Shown: positions 11,052 to 19,879 of the stretch, piece by piece
How the letters are laid out: every line of letters begins with the position of its first letter
Numbering within the stretch: the stretch's first letter is position 1
Assembly (NCBI GenBank): GCA_016212425.1
Contig: JACRGJ010000055.1
Coordinates: forward strand, 1-56,444
Length of the DNA stretch: 56,444 nucleotides
Source of the DNA: Micrococcales bacterium
GTDB taxonomy: Bacteria > Actinomycetota > Actinomycetes > Actinomycetales > Microbacteriaceae
Direction: 5' to 3'
Made by a program: the position numbers and the translations under genes
The notes under the pieces: generated by a model
Told to the model about the DNA's origin: nothing
Seen by the model: only the letters and a program-made list of their open reading frames with translations
Database searches by the model: none

Positions 11052-12491
11052 TCAGGGCGCGAACGGGGCCCGGCGGATGCCGAAGTGGTCGCGCAGGGCG
11101 AGGGCTGCGGCGTACCACCCGTTCATCCCGTGCGTCGAGGGGCCCGGTGGGGTCGAGGCCGAGCAGAGGTAGACCCCCGGCAGGGGCGTCCGCCACGGCT
11201 GCGGCGACAGCGTCGGCCGGGCGGCCAGGTGCCAGAGGTCGAGCGTCCCGCCCATGATCTCCCCGCCGGGGTCGTTCGGGTTGTCGAGCGCCAGCTGTGC
11301 CGCCGAGCGGGACGCGGACGCGAGCACCGTGTCGCGGAATCCGGGGGCGAAGCGCTCGACCTGGGCCGTGATCGCCTCCGTTGCGTCGAAGTCCGACCCG
11401 GCCGGGACGTGCAGATAAGCCCAGACCACGTGCTTGCCCGCGGGGGCTCGACGGGCATCGAGCACGGTGGGCTGCACGAGCAGCACGTAGGGGTTCGCCG
11501 GGACGCGCCCGCGCAGCACATCCTCCTCGCTCGCGGCGATCTCAGCGCGCGTGCCGCCCAGGTGCACCGTCGGGGCGGAGCCGACCCGCGCATCCGCCCA
11601 GGGGATCGGCGCCGAGGTGGCGAAGTCGACCTTGGCGACGCCGTTCCCGCGACGCCAGTTCCGCATCCGCCGCGCATAGCCGGTCGGGAGGGCGTCGCCG
11701 GCGAAGCGGGCGAGGAACTCCGGGCTCGTGTCGAGCAGGGTCACCCGGCTGGGCTCGAGGTCCGCCGGCGAGGTGACGGTCGTGCCGAGGCGGATGCGCC
11801 CGCCCGCCGCCGTGAACTCACCCGCGAGGGCGTCCGCGATCGCCTGCGAGCCGCCGCGCGGGAAGCCCCATCCTGTCGTGTGGCCGAAGGTCGCGAGCAC
11901 GAGACCCGCCGCGGCCGAGGAGGGTCGCGCAAGACGCCCGACGGTGTGCGCGGCGACACCGGCGAACAGCGCCGGGCCGGCGTCCCCGCGGAACCCCGTC
12001 TCCGCGGCCGGGCCGCCGGCGCGCAGCGCGCGGAGCCCGAACCGCACCGCGGTGACCGGATGCCGGGGCACGCGCACCAGCGGCGACCCCGTGAAGTCCT
12101 GCACGCCGGCCGCGTGCCGCACGAGGGGCCGCAGCAGCGAGCGCCACGCGGGTCCGTCGTCGCCGAGCTCCTCGATGGTCGTGGCGAGCGAGCGGTGGGC
12201 GAGCGCGGCGGGGCGAGCGTCGAGCGGATGTGCGAAGGAGACCTCGGGGATCACGAACGGCACTTTCTCGGTGAGCCGCCACGCGCGGAAGAACGGCGAG
12301 GCGAGCGCCCCCGGATGCACCGCCGAGCACACGTCGTGCACGAACCCGGGAAGGGTCAGCTCGGCCGACGACATCCCGCCGCCGACCCGGTCGGCACGCT
12401 CCACCAGCTCCACCTCGAGCCCCGCAGCCGCGAGCGTCACGGCCGCGACGAGCCCATTCGGGCCCGCTCCGACGACGGTGGCGTCGATCAC
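11052..12491 (-). CDS. Phytoene-desaturase-like FAD oxidoreductase
   Basis: 479-aa flavoprotein of the carotenoid desaturase / PYROXD2-like group. The N-terminal Rossmann motif VVGAGPNGLVAAVTLAAAGLEVELVE (residues 6-31) binds FAD, followed by RVGGGMSSAELTLPGFVHDVCSAVHP, typical of the group that diverged from true CrtI. The C-terminal FAD-contacting segment is GVYLCSASTPPGPSTHGMNGWYAA. No carotenoid synthesis genes (crtE, crtB) lie nearby, so a carotenoid role is not supported; the substrate is unknown. ATG start at 12491. The gene converges on the acyl-CoA oxidase gene across the 31-bp array. Confidence 0.85.
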   Translation of the reverse strand: MIDATVVGAGPNGLVAAVTLAAAGLEVELVERADRVGGGMSSAELTLPGFVHDVCSAVHPGALASPFFRAWRLTEKVPFVIPEVSFAHPLDARPAALAHRSLATTIEELGDDGPAWRSLLRPLVRHAAGVQDFTGSPLVRVPRHPVTAVRFGLRALRAGGPAAETGFRGDAGPALFAGVAAHTVGRLARPSSAAAGLVLATFGHTTGWGFPRGGSQAIADALAGEFTAAGGRIRLGTTVTSPADLEPSRVTLLDTSPEFLARFAGDALPTGYARRMRNWRRGNGVAKVDFATSAPIPWADARVGSAPTVHLGGTRAEIAASEEDVLRGRVPANPYVLLVQPTVLDARRAPAGKHVVWAYLHVPAGSDFDATEAITAQVERFAPGFRDTVLASASRSAAQLALDNPNDPGGEIMGGTLDLWHLAARPTLSPQPWRTPLPGVYLCSASTPPGPSTHGMNGWYAAALALRDHFGIRRAPFAP

Positions 12492-12627
12492 AGAGCGTCC
12501 GGGTCGAGGGTGTCGTCGCCCGGGGCCCGGGGGAGACGCATCGACGGCACACGCATGACCCGATCCTGCCGCATCCCCGGGGAGACCGGCCGCTGACCAG
12601 TACGGACGAGGAGCGTACTGGCGCGAC

Positions 12628-13365
12628 TCAGCCCACCGGGAGGATCAACCCCGGATCGCCCGGGTCGGCGGTGCGGGAGTTGTTGACCCGGCGATCCACC
12701 TCGTAGGCGGTCATCCCCGCTGCGACCTCCGCGGCGACGCGCTGGAGCACGGCGAGCAGTTCCTCCTTCGCCGCGTCGGTGTCGAGGCGGTGCGGGTCGA
12801 GCCAGCGGTCGTAAACGTCCGGGGTGAGGAACACCGGCATCCGGTCGTGGATCTCGCCGGAGGCGTCGCGGCCCTCGGTCGTGATGATCGCGGTCGACAC
12901 CTGCCAGAGCTCCTCGCCGTTCTCGGCCGGGAGCTTCCGGGCCGTCGCGAGGCCCGCGGCCGCGAGCAGAGGGCCGGGTGTCCCGGCAGTCCCCGCGTGG
13001 ATGAACCACGGCTGCTTCCGGCCCGCCTCGCCGGTCCACTCGTAGTAGCCGCGCATCGGCACGATGCAGCGTCCGCCGGCGAAGGCGCCTTTCCACAATC
13101 CGTTCGTCGCGACGGTCTCGAGCCGGGCGTTGAACTGCGGGCGCTTCGTGTTCTTCAGGAACGATGGATGGAAGTCCCACACCGCGGGCTCGACCCGGCG
13201 GGGGACCTCCCCGGTGTCCTGGTGGGTGCGCTCGCGGATGATCGGCACCGTGTCGGTGGGGGCGATGGAGTAGCTGATCGACCAGTCGCGGAAGTCGTTG
13301 CCGTCGAGCACGAACTCCTCGATGAGGTCGTTCGTCTCCTGGTCCATCGCGAAGCGGCCGCACAT
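12628..13365 (-). CDS. SOS response-associated peptidase (SRAP, YedK/HMCES family)
   Basis: 245-aa protein that crosslinks to abasic sites in single-stranded DNA through Cys2 and so protects them. The start MCGRF exposes the catalytic Cys2 after removal of Met. Other family marks: SYSIAPTD (residues about 30-37, conserved Asn of YedK replaced by Ser-Ile here), RFNARLET-like FNARLETVATN, RCIVPMRGYYEWTG with the catalytic Glu, AIITTEG, and HDRMPVFL with the active-site His. ATG 13365 is fixed by the need for Cys at position 2. The upstream gap to the next gene, on the other strand, is 68 bp. No LexA box could be identified with confidence. Confidence 0.95.
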   Translation of the reverse strand: MCGRFAMDQETNDLIEEFVLDGNDFRDWSISYSIAPTDTVPIIRERTHQDTGEVPRRVEPAVWDFHPSFLKNTKRPQFNARLETVATNGLWKGAFAGGRCIVPMRGYYEWTGEAGRKQPWFIHAGTAGTPGPLLAAAGLATARKLPAENGEELWQVSTAIITTEGRDASGEIHDRMPVFLTPDVYDRWLDPHRLDTDAAKEELLAVLQRVAAEVAAGMTAYEVDRRVNNSRTADPGDPGLILPVG

Positions 13366-13433
13366 GCTCTCATCCTCCCCCGGGCCTCCGACGCGCGGCT
13401 GGCCAGTTCACCTCGCTCGGCTACAGTGCCGAG

Positions 13434-13883
13434 GTGCCGCCACGCCCGACCGTGCCCAGCCGGCGGTACCTCCGGCTGCTCGGTGAGGTCGTCTTCGCCG
13501 CGGCCCGCCTCGAGAGCGAGGTCGAGCGGCAACTGGGCAAGCTCGGCGCGAGCGTGCCCGCCGAGGTGCACGCGGGTCCCGACGGCTGGCGCAGCCTCGA
13601 CCAGCTCGCGATGACCCTGCGCCGCGACAGCCACCGCGTCGCCGAGCGCCCGGTGGCGGAGTACCTGCGCTACTGCGCGGATGTGCTGACGGAGGCCGCC
13701 GACATCATCGACACCATCACCCGCGGCACCCCCACCGCGGTCGAGCGGGAGGTCGTGCTGCTGCGTCAGAAGCGCTCCGGATCGCGGACCCCCGCCACGG
13801 ACAAGTGGCTGCAGGCGCAGACCCGGCAGCTCGAGGACCTGATGCAGGGCCTGCAGAAGTTCCGCGCCCGCATCAAGGCCTGA
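13434..13883 (+). CDS. Hypothetical helical protein
   Basis: 149-aa protein that I do not recognise. It starts at GTG 13434, 68 bp from the divergent SRAP gene. It is rich in Arg, Glu and Leu and appears entirely alpha-helical: FAAARLESEVERQLGKL, YLRYCADVLTEAADIIDTI and QAQTRQLEDLMQGLQKFRARIKA. No signal peptide or membrane segment. Good codon usage and third-position GC suggest a real gene. Its 3' end is followed by two different tandem arrays before a convergent gene. Confidence 0.7.
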   Translation: MPPRPTVPSRRYLRLLGEVVFAAARLESEVERQLGKLGASVPAEVHAGPDGWRSLDQLAMTLRRDSHRVAERPVAEYLRYCADVLTEAADIIDTITRGTPTAVEREVVLLRQKRSGSRTPATDKWLQAQTRQLEDLMQGLQKFRARIKA

Positions 13884-13892
13884 TCCTCGAGG

Positions 13893-14010
13893 CGGCCCCG
13901 CGGTGTCCCAACACGTCCCAGCGGCCCCGCGGCGTCCGCGACACGTCCCGGCGGCCCCGCGGCGTCCGCAACACGTCCCAGCGGCCCCCGCGGCGTCCGC
14001 AACACGTCCC
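13893..14010. repeat. 30-bp tandem array, 4 units
   Basis: Four units begin at 13893, 13922, 13952 and 13982 (29-30 bp apart), each with CGGCCCCGCGG followed by an ACACGTCCC element. The array lies directly after the 13434 gene and runs into a second, unrelated array. The GGCCCCGCGG blocks can pair with themselves. Confidence 0.9.
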
Positions 14011-14092
14011 AATTGGGCCAGATGACGCGGTGGCATGCCCCAATTGGGCCAGATGACGCGGTGACATGGCCCAATTGGGCCGGATGAGCGAT
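14004..14092. repeat. 31-bp tandem array with CCCAATTGGG palindrome, 3 units
   Basis: The perfect palindrome CCCAATTGGG recurs with exact 31-bp spacing (AATTGGG at 14011, 14042, 14073), followed by CCNGATGACGCGGTG. It has the same period and a similar core to the array at 10801-11048, and likewise sits between convergent genes. The rest of the gap to 14167 holds GC-rich sequence with a duplicated GGATAGGGGG but no gene. Confidence 0.9.
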
Positions 14093-14166
14093 CCCCGGCC
14101 CCGTCTCCGGGCCGGCGCCGGGAGCGGGGCGCCACGGCGGATAGGGGGGATAGGGGGTAAGCGGGG

Positions 14167-14475
14167 TCAGTCGTCCTCGGGATGCTGCGCCGCGGCGAGG
14201 TCCGCCGCGGAGGGCATCGGCCGTCCGCCGCCGGGGGCGTGCTCGACAATCAACTCCTCCTCGACGAGCTCCTCGCCCTCGCTCTCGATGGTGACCTTCC
14301 GGTCGGGGGTGCCATGCGCGGAGGTGCCGTGCCGGGCTTCGCCGAGCGGTGCGGCGGGATCGCGATCGACGCCGGCATCGTCACCCGGCACCTCGGGACG
14401 GCGCGGGTGCTCGGCCGGGTGCTCGGCGGGGGAGGGACTGTCGGTCATCCGCCCAGTCTGCGCCCCGACCGTCAC
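14167..14475 (-). CDS. Small acidic hypothetical protein
   Basis: 102-aa protein, not recognised. Composition is Pro/Glu/Asp/Ala-rich and probably disordered at the N-terminus, with a folded-looking strand patch DRKVTIESEGEELVEEELIVEHAPGG. GTG at 14475 overlaps the stop of the upstream nuclease gene by 4 bases (GTGA), which suggests coupled translation; an alternative is ATG 14448 (MTDSPSPAEH), which is the more family-like start if coupling is not real. Presence in the same operon as a secreted nuclease does not identify a function. Confidence 0.6.
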   Translation of the reverse strand: MTVGAQTGRMTDSPSPAEHPAEHPRRPEVPGDDAGVDRDPAAPLGEARHGTSAHGTPDRKVTIESEGEELVEEELIVEHAPGGGRPMPSAADLAAAQHPEDD

Positions 14476-17400
14476 CGGCGCGGCAGGTCAGCGGCGAGAT
14501 TCAGGATGCGGGTCACCTGGGTCGCGCCGAAGTCGTCGTCGCTGATCAGGCTCACGCCGTAGGCGCCGAAGAAGCCGCCGCCGGTGATCGCCATCCCCTC
14601 GTAGTTCTCCAGCAGCGGGTTCGCCTGGAGCTGCCGGCTCGTCGCCCCGAGAGTCGGGCAGGTGCCGAGGTCGGCGATCGGCTTCTTCGCCGCGAAGGCG
14701 GATGCCGGTGCCCCCGACAGGTCGGCGACGGTCGAGACATCCGCCGTGCTGCTGAGTCCGGTGACCGCGTAGAGCCGCACGGTGTTGCCGACGACCGGGG
14801 CGTACCCGGCCTCCTCGACGAGGAGTGCGTCGTCGGTGTAGGCGGCCACCTCCGGCACCCGCAGCCCGGCATCCGCTCGGTACGCGAGCTGCTTGCTGAG
14901 CGTCCACGCGCCCCGGCGGTCCTGGCTGTACACGAGGAAGCGGCGAGCCGTGGCGTCGCCCGCCGCGCTCACGTCGCCCGAGAGCGCGCCCTCCATCGCG
15001 GCGACGATGGTGCGCCCGGACGGCGTGATGGTCAGACCCTCGAGCGTCGCGTCGGCGGTCGCCTGGCCCTCCGGCGCTGTCCCGCTCACCGCGAAGCGCT
15101 CGGGCACCGGCAGCGCGGCCTTCTGCACCCCGTCGCGCCCGAAGATCCGGACCGAGGGCTCGGTCTCCGAGCTCACGACGAAGTCGCCGCTCGGCAGGAT
15201 CGCGAGGCCCTCGTCATCCGCCGTGACCCCGGTGTAGGGCGTCCCGTCGGCCCGCTTCAAGACGAGCGGATCGCGCGCGATCGTCGGGGACGAGAGGCTG
15301 CGGAAGAACCAGATCCGCGCCGGCTCGGTGCCCTGGGTGTCGACCGTGGATGCCCAGCTGTCCGAGCGGCGGTCGTAGGCGAGGGAGGAGAGGCCGCCCA
15401 CGGTGGCGCCGCCGCGGCCGGCCTTGTCGAGCCGGTCGCTGTAGCCCAGCGCCAGCGCGGACGGCGAGCAGACCGGCAGGCTCGGGCGCACGCGCGGCAC
15501 CGAGATCCGCACCAGCTGCGGGTCGTGGTCGGAGGCCTGACCCTCGAACTCCGCGTTGATGTGCACCACCCGGTACTCGGGCGAGCCGACCCCCGCCGTC
15601 ACCAGGATGTGATCGAGCACCTGCGCGACGCCGTTGTAGATGTAGGTGTACTGCTCGTTGGCCGGCAGTGTCGAGATCAGGTCGGTGAGGATGCGCTTCC
15701 CGGTGTCGGCGCCGGTGAGCGTGGCGAGCGGGGGGCTGAACGGGAAGTCGTTCAGGTCGCCGGCGACGACCACCTTCGCCTTCGCATCCCTCGCCAGGAT
15801 GCCGGTGACGAACGCGTTCACCTCGGCAGCCTGCTTCTGGCGCTGCACCCGCGAACTCTGCACCGGGTACTGGTACCGGCCGTCGGCGCTCTGGTCGCCG
15901 CCCTTGGAGTTGAAGTGGTTGCCGATCACGAACACGGTCTCGCCGCGGAAGCGGAACTCTCCCGCGAGCGGCTTGCGGCTGTTGGCCCACGCGTCGCTGG
16001 CGGGGTTGATCCGGCCCGGTGACAGCGTCAGCTGCGGGGCGCCGCGGCGTCCGCCCACGGCGGTGGGGGTGCTCGTGCGATCCGCATCCGCCGCTCCGCG
16101 ATCGACGAAGGTCACCCGGGCCGGGTTGTAGAGGAACCCGGTGCGGATGTTGCCGCCGGGCTGGCCGCCATCGGTCTTGTCGGCCGGGTCGATCTGACGC
16201 CACTGGTAGAAGGGGCCGCCGGCGGCGGCGATCGCCTGCGTCAGTGCGGTCAGGGTCCGGCCCGCGGTGACGACGCCGTCGTCCACCGCACCCGTGTCGT
16301 CCTGCAGCTCCTCGATCGCGACCACGTCCGGCGAGGCCAAACTCGTCACCACGCCCTCCGCGAGTCGGCGGTACTTCTCGGCCGGGTCGCCGGGGGCGAG
16401 GTTCTCGACGTTGTAGGTGGCGACGGAGAGCTGGTCGGCGCGCTGCGGAGCGGCCGCCTCCCGCGGGAGCCCGTTCCGCAGCGGCTCGCCGAGCTGCGCG
16501 GCCACCAGGTTGTACCCGGTGAAGGAGGTGTAGTCCAGCGGCCCCGCGGTGGCGCCGGGCAGCACATCGCCGACCCGCAGCGCGAGGTTCGCGCCGGTGA
16601 GGGTCGTCACGGCGAGCCGGCCCGAGGGGATGCGGTTGTCGGCGGTGAGCACGGTCGCTCCGCGCGCGCTGCGGTTCTGGTCGGGCTTGGTCGTGACGAA
16701 CTGCTCGCCGTATTCGTTGGACGGGCCCACGACACGGGCGTCGTCGACCTGCACCCGCATCCCCTCGAGGGATTCGTAGAAGTCGAGCGCCGACCGGGCG
16801 GGCTGCACCGCGGTGAGCTCGATGCTCGCGCCGCCGAGGTCGGGGGCGAAGGCGTCGGGCACGGTGGTGGGGGTGAGCACGACCGGCGCGGGCAGGCCGG
16901 CCCCCCGGGCGAGGACGGCGACGGTCGCCGTGGTGATCTCGGTGACCGAGAGGGTGGAGACCGCCGGGTTGGCGGGGTTGCCGCCCGGGTTGTAGTCGCT
17001 CACCCGGCCGCTGACCAGCACCGAGTCGCCCGCCGCGACCGTCGGCGTCATGGATCCGGTGAAGACGAAGACGCCCTCGCTGGTGACAGGGTCGGCATCC
17101 GGGGCCGGGTCCTGGATCCAGTAGCCGCGAGAGGATCCGGTGCCACGCACGGCGGTGACCACGCCCGGCACGCCGGTCACCTGCTGCCCGGCGAGCGGGG
17201 AGATCCACCCGGCGCCCTGGATGTCGCGGATGCGGACGGCGCCGGGAGTCGGCGGAGTGACCGGTCCGGTTCCACCGCCGGTCGTCTCGCCGCGGGAGTT
17301 GGTGGGGGTCGGGGCGCCGGTGGTGAAGTCGGTGGCGTTGTCGTCGGTGTCGGCCGCGCTCGTGCGGGAGTCGGAGCTCGTGTTGGAGGGGGCGGGAGCG

Positions 17401-17945
17401 GCCGCGCCCTCGCGGACCACCGCGCTGCCGAAGCCGACCAGGTCGACCTTCGCGGCCTCCGCCTCGCAGCCCGCCGCGGTCGTGCAGCTCAGCGGCGTGC
17501 CCGAGGAGACGAGGGCGATGGTGCCGGCCGTGGCGGACATCGCGATCGTGCCCGAGGCATCCGGAGTCGGCAGGGCAGCCGTGCCGCTGGCGCCTGCCGC
17601 CTCGGCGACGAGGAAGGTGGCGCCGGGCGGGATGGTGCCGGTGAGCGGCGTGGCGCGCCAGGTGGATGCGGCCGTCGGCACCGCGGGCAGGTACTGCACG
17701 CTCCACCCGGTCACGTCGACGGCGCTGGCGCCGCGGTTCTGCAACTCGACGAAGTCGTTGGTCACCGGGGCGCCGGAGTTGCCCCCGCCCCCGTAGACCT
17801 CCGAGACGACGACGCCGGTCGAGGGCGTGGCGGCGGCGGGGGCCGCCAGGGAGACCCCGGTGACGGCGAGAGCGCCGGCGGTGCCGAGGGCGAGGAGGGC
17901 GCGCGCGGAGCGGCCGGCGGGCACGAAGCGGAGGGAGGTGTGCAT
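14472..17945 (-). CDS. Secreted ExeM/NucH-type nuclease with phytase-like C-terminal domain
   Basis: 1157-aa exported protein. ATG 17945 gives a signal peptide (ARALLALGTAGALAVTGVSLAAPAAA). A lamin-tail domain follows (about 42-150, VVVSEVYGGGGNSGAPVTNDFVELQNRG), then an OB-fold-like segment (about 245-480, QQVTGVPGVVTAVRGTGSSRGYWIQDP). The endonuclease/exonuclease/phosphatase domain shows ATYNVENL (about 510), AIEELQDD (about 547), GNHFNSKGGDQ (about 675), AGDLNDFP (about 730) and SDHDPQLVRI (about 807), so the catalytic set is complete. The last 300 residues match the esterase-like-activity-of-phytase family (DDEGLAILPSGDFVVSSETEPSVRIF, ENYEGMAI). It likely degrades extracellular DNA and may scavenge phosphate. 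The long in-frame extension upstream of 17945 was not used because the signal peptide starts there. An acidic small protein gene overlaps its stop. Confidence 0.9.
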   Translation of the reverse strand: MHTSLRFVPAGRSARALLALGTAGALAVTGVSLAAPAAATPSTGVVVSEVYGGGGNSGAPVTNDFVELQNRGASAVDVTGWSVQYLPAVPTAASTWRATPLTGTIPPGATFLVAEAAGASGTAALPTPDASGTIAMSATAGTIALVSSGTPLSCTTAAGCEAEAAKVDLVGFGSAVVREGAAAPAPSNTSSDSRTSAADTDDNATDFTTGAPTPTNSRGETTGGGTGPVTPPTPGAVRIRDIQGAGWISPLAGQQVTGVPGVVTAVRGTGSSRGYWIQDPAPDADPVTSEGVFVFTGSMTPTVAAGDSVLVSGRVSDYNPGGNPANPAVSTLSVTEITTATVAVLARGAGLPAPVVLTPTTVPDAFAPDLGGASIELTAVQPARSALDFYESLEGMRVQVDDARVVGPSNEYGEQFVTTKPDQNRSARGATVLTADNRIPSGRLAVTTLTGANLALRVGDVLPGATAGPLDYTSFTGYNLVAAQLGEPLRNGLPREAAAPQRADQLSVATYNVENLAPGDPAEKYRRLAEGVVTSLASPDVVAIEELQDDTGAVDDGVVTAGRTLTALTQAIAAAGGPFYQWRQIDPADKTDGGQPGGNIRTGFLYNPARVTFVDRGAADADRTSTPTAVGGRRGAPQLTLSPGRINPASDAWANSRKPLAGEFRFRGETVFVIGNHFNSKGGDQSADGRYQYPVQSSRVQRQKQAAEVNAFVTGILARDAKAKVVVAGDLNDFPFSPPLATLTGADTGKRILTDLISTLPANEQYTYIYNGVAQVLDHILVTAGVGSPEYRVVHINAEFEGQASDHDPQLVRISVPRVRPSLPVCSPSALALGYSDRLDKAGRGGATVGGLSSLAYDRRSDSWASTVDTQGTEPARIWFFRSLSSPTIARDPLVLKRADGTPYTGVTADDEGLAILPSGDFVVSSETEPSVRIFGRDGVQKAALPVPERFAVSGTAPEGQATADATLEGLTITPSGRTIVAAMEGALSGDVSAAGDATARRFLVYSQDRRGAWTLSKQLAYRADAGLRVPEVAAYTDDALLVEEAGYAPVVGNTVRLYAVTGLSSTADVSTVADLSGAPASAFAAKKPIADLGTCPTLGATSRQLQANPLLENYEGMAITGGGFFGAYGVSLISDDDFGATQVTRILNLAADLPRR

Positions 17946-18087
17946 CGTCGCATCCAGGGGAGGGAGGGAGAGCGGAGCGAGCCGCCGGGGTGGACGAGCC
18001 CATTGAACGCCCGTTCGGTGAACGGCGGGAGTCCGTCGCGTGTCGACCCGCAGCCGAAGCCGAGGCGGATGCCGGCTCGGCTCCCCG

Positions 18088-18876
18088 CTAGCCGGCCCAG
18101 GCGGCGGCGGGCGCCCGGTAGAGCTCAACCGGGCGGTCGCTCCACCTCGTGCCGTTGCCGTAGTGACTCGCGGCCCACGGCGACGCGACGATGGCGTCCT
18201 TGCACCCGCCTCTCCCGGCGGCGAAGCACGAGGCGATCCCGGAGAACAGCGGGCGCTGCAGGTTCTCGGCGGCCATCCGCGCCCCGGTCTGCAGGTTGAC
18301 GTAGCTGCCGAAGCCGCCACCGCCGCCCGAGCCCCAGCCGTTGTTCAGCGGGTTGTTGCGGTTCCACCAGTCGTCCGGGCCGTTCTCCTGACGCATCCAC
18401 TGCAGGAAGACGGTGACGTTCGACTCGCTCTGCGGCCAGCCCCCGTACATCATGACGAGCTTCGCCCAGGAGGCGTTCGTTCCCTCGGCGATGAGCATCC
18501 GCTCGCCGGGCGTGGCCTGGATGCTGTCGCGCCGCACGTCGTCGCCGACCGCGGATGCCGCGACCCGCAGCGTCTGCGCCTCGTCGCGGGAGAACTGGGG
18601 TTGCGCCTGCACCGCCGAGGACGCGGAGAGGCCGCCGCCGCTGTCCGAAAGCGCCGCGGCGTCGGCCTGGGGCGGCGCCGGCGGGGCGATCGAGAGGACG
18701 AGCCCGAGTCCGAGCACGGCGAGGGCCTCGGGGATGCCGATGTGCCGCAGGGCGAAGGGGTTGCGCCGGGCTCGACGCGTGGTGCCGGACGAGCCGGCCG
18801 CGCCGAAGCGGCGCCGGCCGCGGGCAGCGGCGCCGGAGCGATGGCGGGAGCGCGGAAGTGAGGCGGCGTACGTCAT
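18088..18876 (-). CDS. Secreted lysozyme-like protein (putative)
   Basis: 262-aa protein with a long, basic, Arg-rich cytoplasmic N-terminus (residues 1-48), one hydrophobic segment (GIPEALAVLGLGLVLSIAPP, about 47-66) that is an uncleaved anchor or signal, and an extracellular domain. The segment VFLQWMRQENGPDDWWNRNNPLNNGWG (about 150-176) resembles the glutamate-containing helix and NPLN motif of lysozyme-like or phage-endolysin domains; Glu in RQENG would be catalytic. GARMAAENLQRPLF and SHYGNGTRWS fit the C-terminal half of that fold. Two cysteines (SCFAAGRGGCK) could form a disulfide. Muralytic activity is inferred from pattern, not shown. The gap to the nuclease start downstream is 142 bp. 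Confidence 0.65.
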   Translation of the reverse strand: MTYAASLPRSRHRSGAAARGRRRFGAAGSSGTTRRARRNPFALRHIGIPEALAVLGLGLVLSIAPPAPPQADAAALSDSGGGLSASSAVQAQPQFSRDEAQTLRVAASAVGDDVRRDSIQATPGERMLIAEGTNASWAKLVMMYGGWPQSESNVTVFLQWMRQENGPDDWWNRNNPLNNGWGSGGGGGFGSYVNLQTGARMAAENLQRPLFSGIASCFAAGRGGCKDAIVASPWAASHYGNGTRWSDRPVELYRAPAAAWAG

Positions 18877-18966
18877 GGGCGAGATGAAGAGGTCGTCGAG
18901 TGCGGGCGATCCGCTCGCGAGAGGACTCTCCAGGCTAACAAACCGATCCGGTGCCCGCGCCGCCCC

Positions 18967-19031
18967 GGAAGAGGGGCCTGGAAGAGGGGCCTGGAAGAGG
19001 GGCCCGGAAGAGGGGCCTGGAAGAGGGGCCC
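18967..19031. repeat. 13-bp tandem array, 5 units
   Basis: GGAAGAGGGGCC(T/C) repeats with exact 13-bp spacing from 18967, 18980, 18993, 19006 and 19019. It lies between two divergent genes (starts 18876 and 19103), so here the array is in promoter territory. The strand is purine-rich with runs of four G. Confidence 0.92.
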
Positions 19032-19102
19032 GTCATCGGCGGATCCTCCGACCCTCCTGGGCGCCCGCGGCCGCGCAGCAGGGAGCGATCTAGCGTGGCG
19101 GG

Positions 19103-19879
19103 ATGACCGCCCGACAGGTGACGCTGCCCTCGGGCCGCGTCGTCGGCATGACCGGGCTGGGCGATCCGCTCGCCCGTCGGCTCGTGCTGTTCTCCCATCC
19201 GATGCCGGGTGCGAGCGGCTTCGACCCCGCGCCGCCGGTCACCAGGCACTGGGGGGTGCACCTGCTCGGGATCGACCGTCCGGGCTACGCGGGGTCGCCG
19301 CCGTGGCGGGAGGGGGAGGCACCGGATGCCCGGCTGTGGGCGCTCGATGTCGCCTCCTGGGTGCGGCACGCCATGCGCGTAGGGGACGACGCGTCCGGGC
19401 AGGAGTACGACCGCCGGGTCGGCGTGCTCGGCTGGGGTGCCGGTGCCGTCTTCGCCGCCGAACTCGCGGCCGCCCTCGGGCGGGGCGTCGACCGGCTCGC
19501 CCTCATCGTGCCCTCCGACCGGCCCGAGCCCGACGAACTGCGCGTCGGCGGAGCGGTCGGCGCGCGGCTGGACCTCATGCGCACCGAGGCGCTGCGTCAG
19601 GGGGACAGCGGCGTCCGCGGCGACGCCGCGGCGCTGCGCGGGGCGCGGTGGCCGGCGGTGCTCGCCGAGGTCGCGGTGCCGACGCTGGTACTGGCGCGGG
19701 CGGATGCCGGTCGCGGACGTCCCCGCTCGACGACGGCGACGGAGCTCCGCCGCGTCCGGCGCGGCCATCCGACCCGCGTGGCGCTCACCCGAGCCGAGCT
19801 GCCGATCGCCGCCCACTGGCGGCGCATCCTGGAGCACGTCGCCCCGGAGCACGGCGCGCTCCCCGCGTCCGCTCGCTGA
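19103..19879 (+). CDS. Alpha/beta-hydrolase-fold protein lacking the nucleophile serine
   Basis: 258-aa protein with alpha/beta-hydrolase landmarks: oxyanion region LFSHPMPGAS (residues 30-39), GIDRPGYAGSPPW (about 54-66), and a nucleophile-elbow position VGVLGWGAGAVFAAELA (about 109-125). The family pattern G-x-S-x-G reads G-W-G-A-G, so the serine is replaced by glycine. A later strand VAVPTLVLARADAG and a C-terminal His (AHWRRILEHVAPEH) remain. It may be a non-catalytic member or use another nucleophile. ATG 19103 is chosen. The stop codon lies within the first unit of a repeat cluster that runs on for about 160 bp. Confidence 0.8.
   Translation: MTARQVTLPSGRVVGMTGLGDPLARRLVLFSHPMPGASGFDPAPPVTRHWGVHLLGIDRPGYAGSPPWREGEAPDARLWALDVASWVRHAMRVGDDASGQEYDRRVGVLGWGAGAVFAAELAAALGRGVDRLALIVPSDRPEPDELRVGGAVGARLDLMRTEALRQGDSGVRGDAAALRGARWPAVLAEVAVPTLVLARADAGRGRPRSTTATELRRVRRGHPTRVALTRAELPIAAHWRRILEHVAPEHGALPASAR

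Noticed and set aside
11052-12491. Carotenoid biosynthesis locus
   Set aside because: The enzyme is CrtI-like in fold only; no phytoene synthase, GGPP synthase or cyclase gene lies near it.
15214-18003. Second long minus-strand frame inside the nuclease gene
   Set aside because: Arg/Pro-rich, no motifs; the other frame carries all nuclease and phytase-like motifs.
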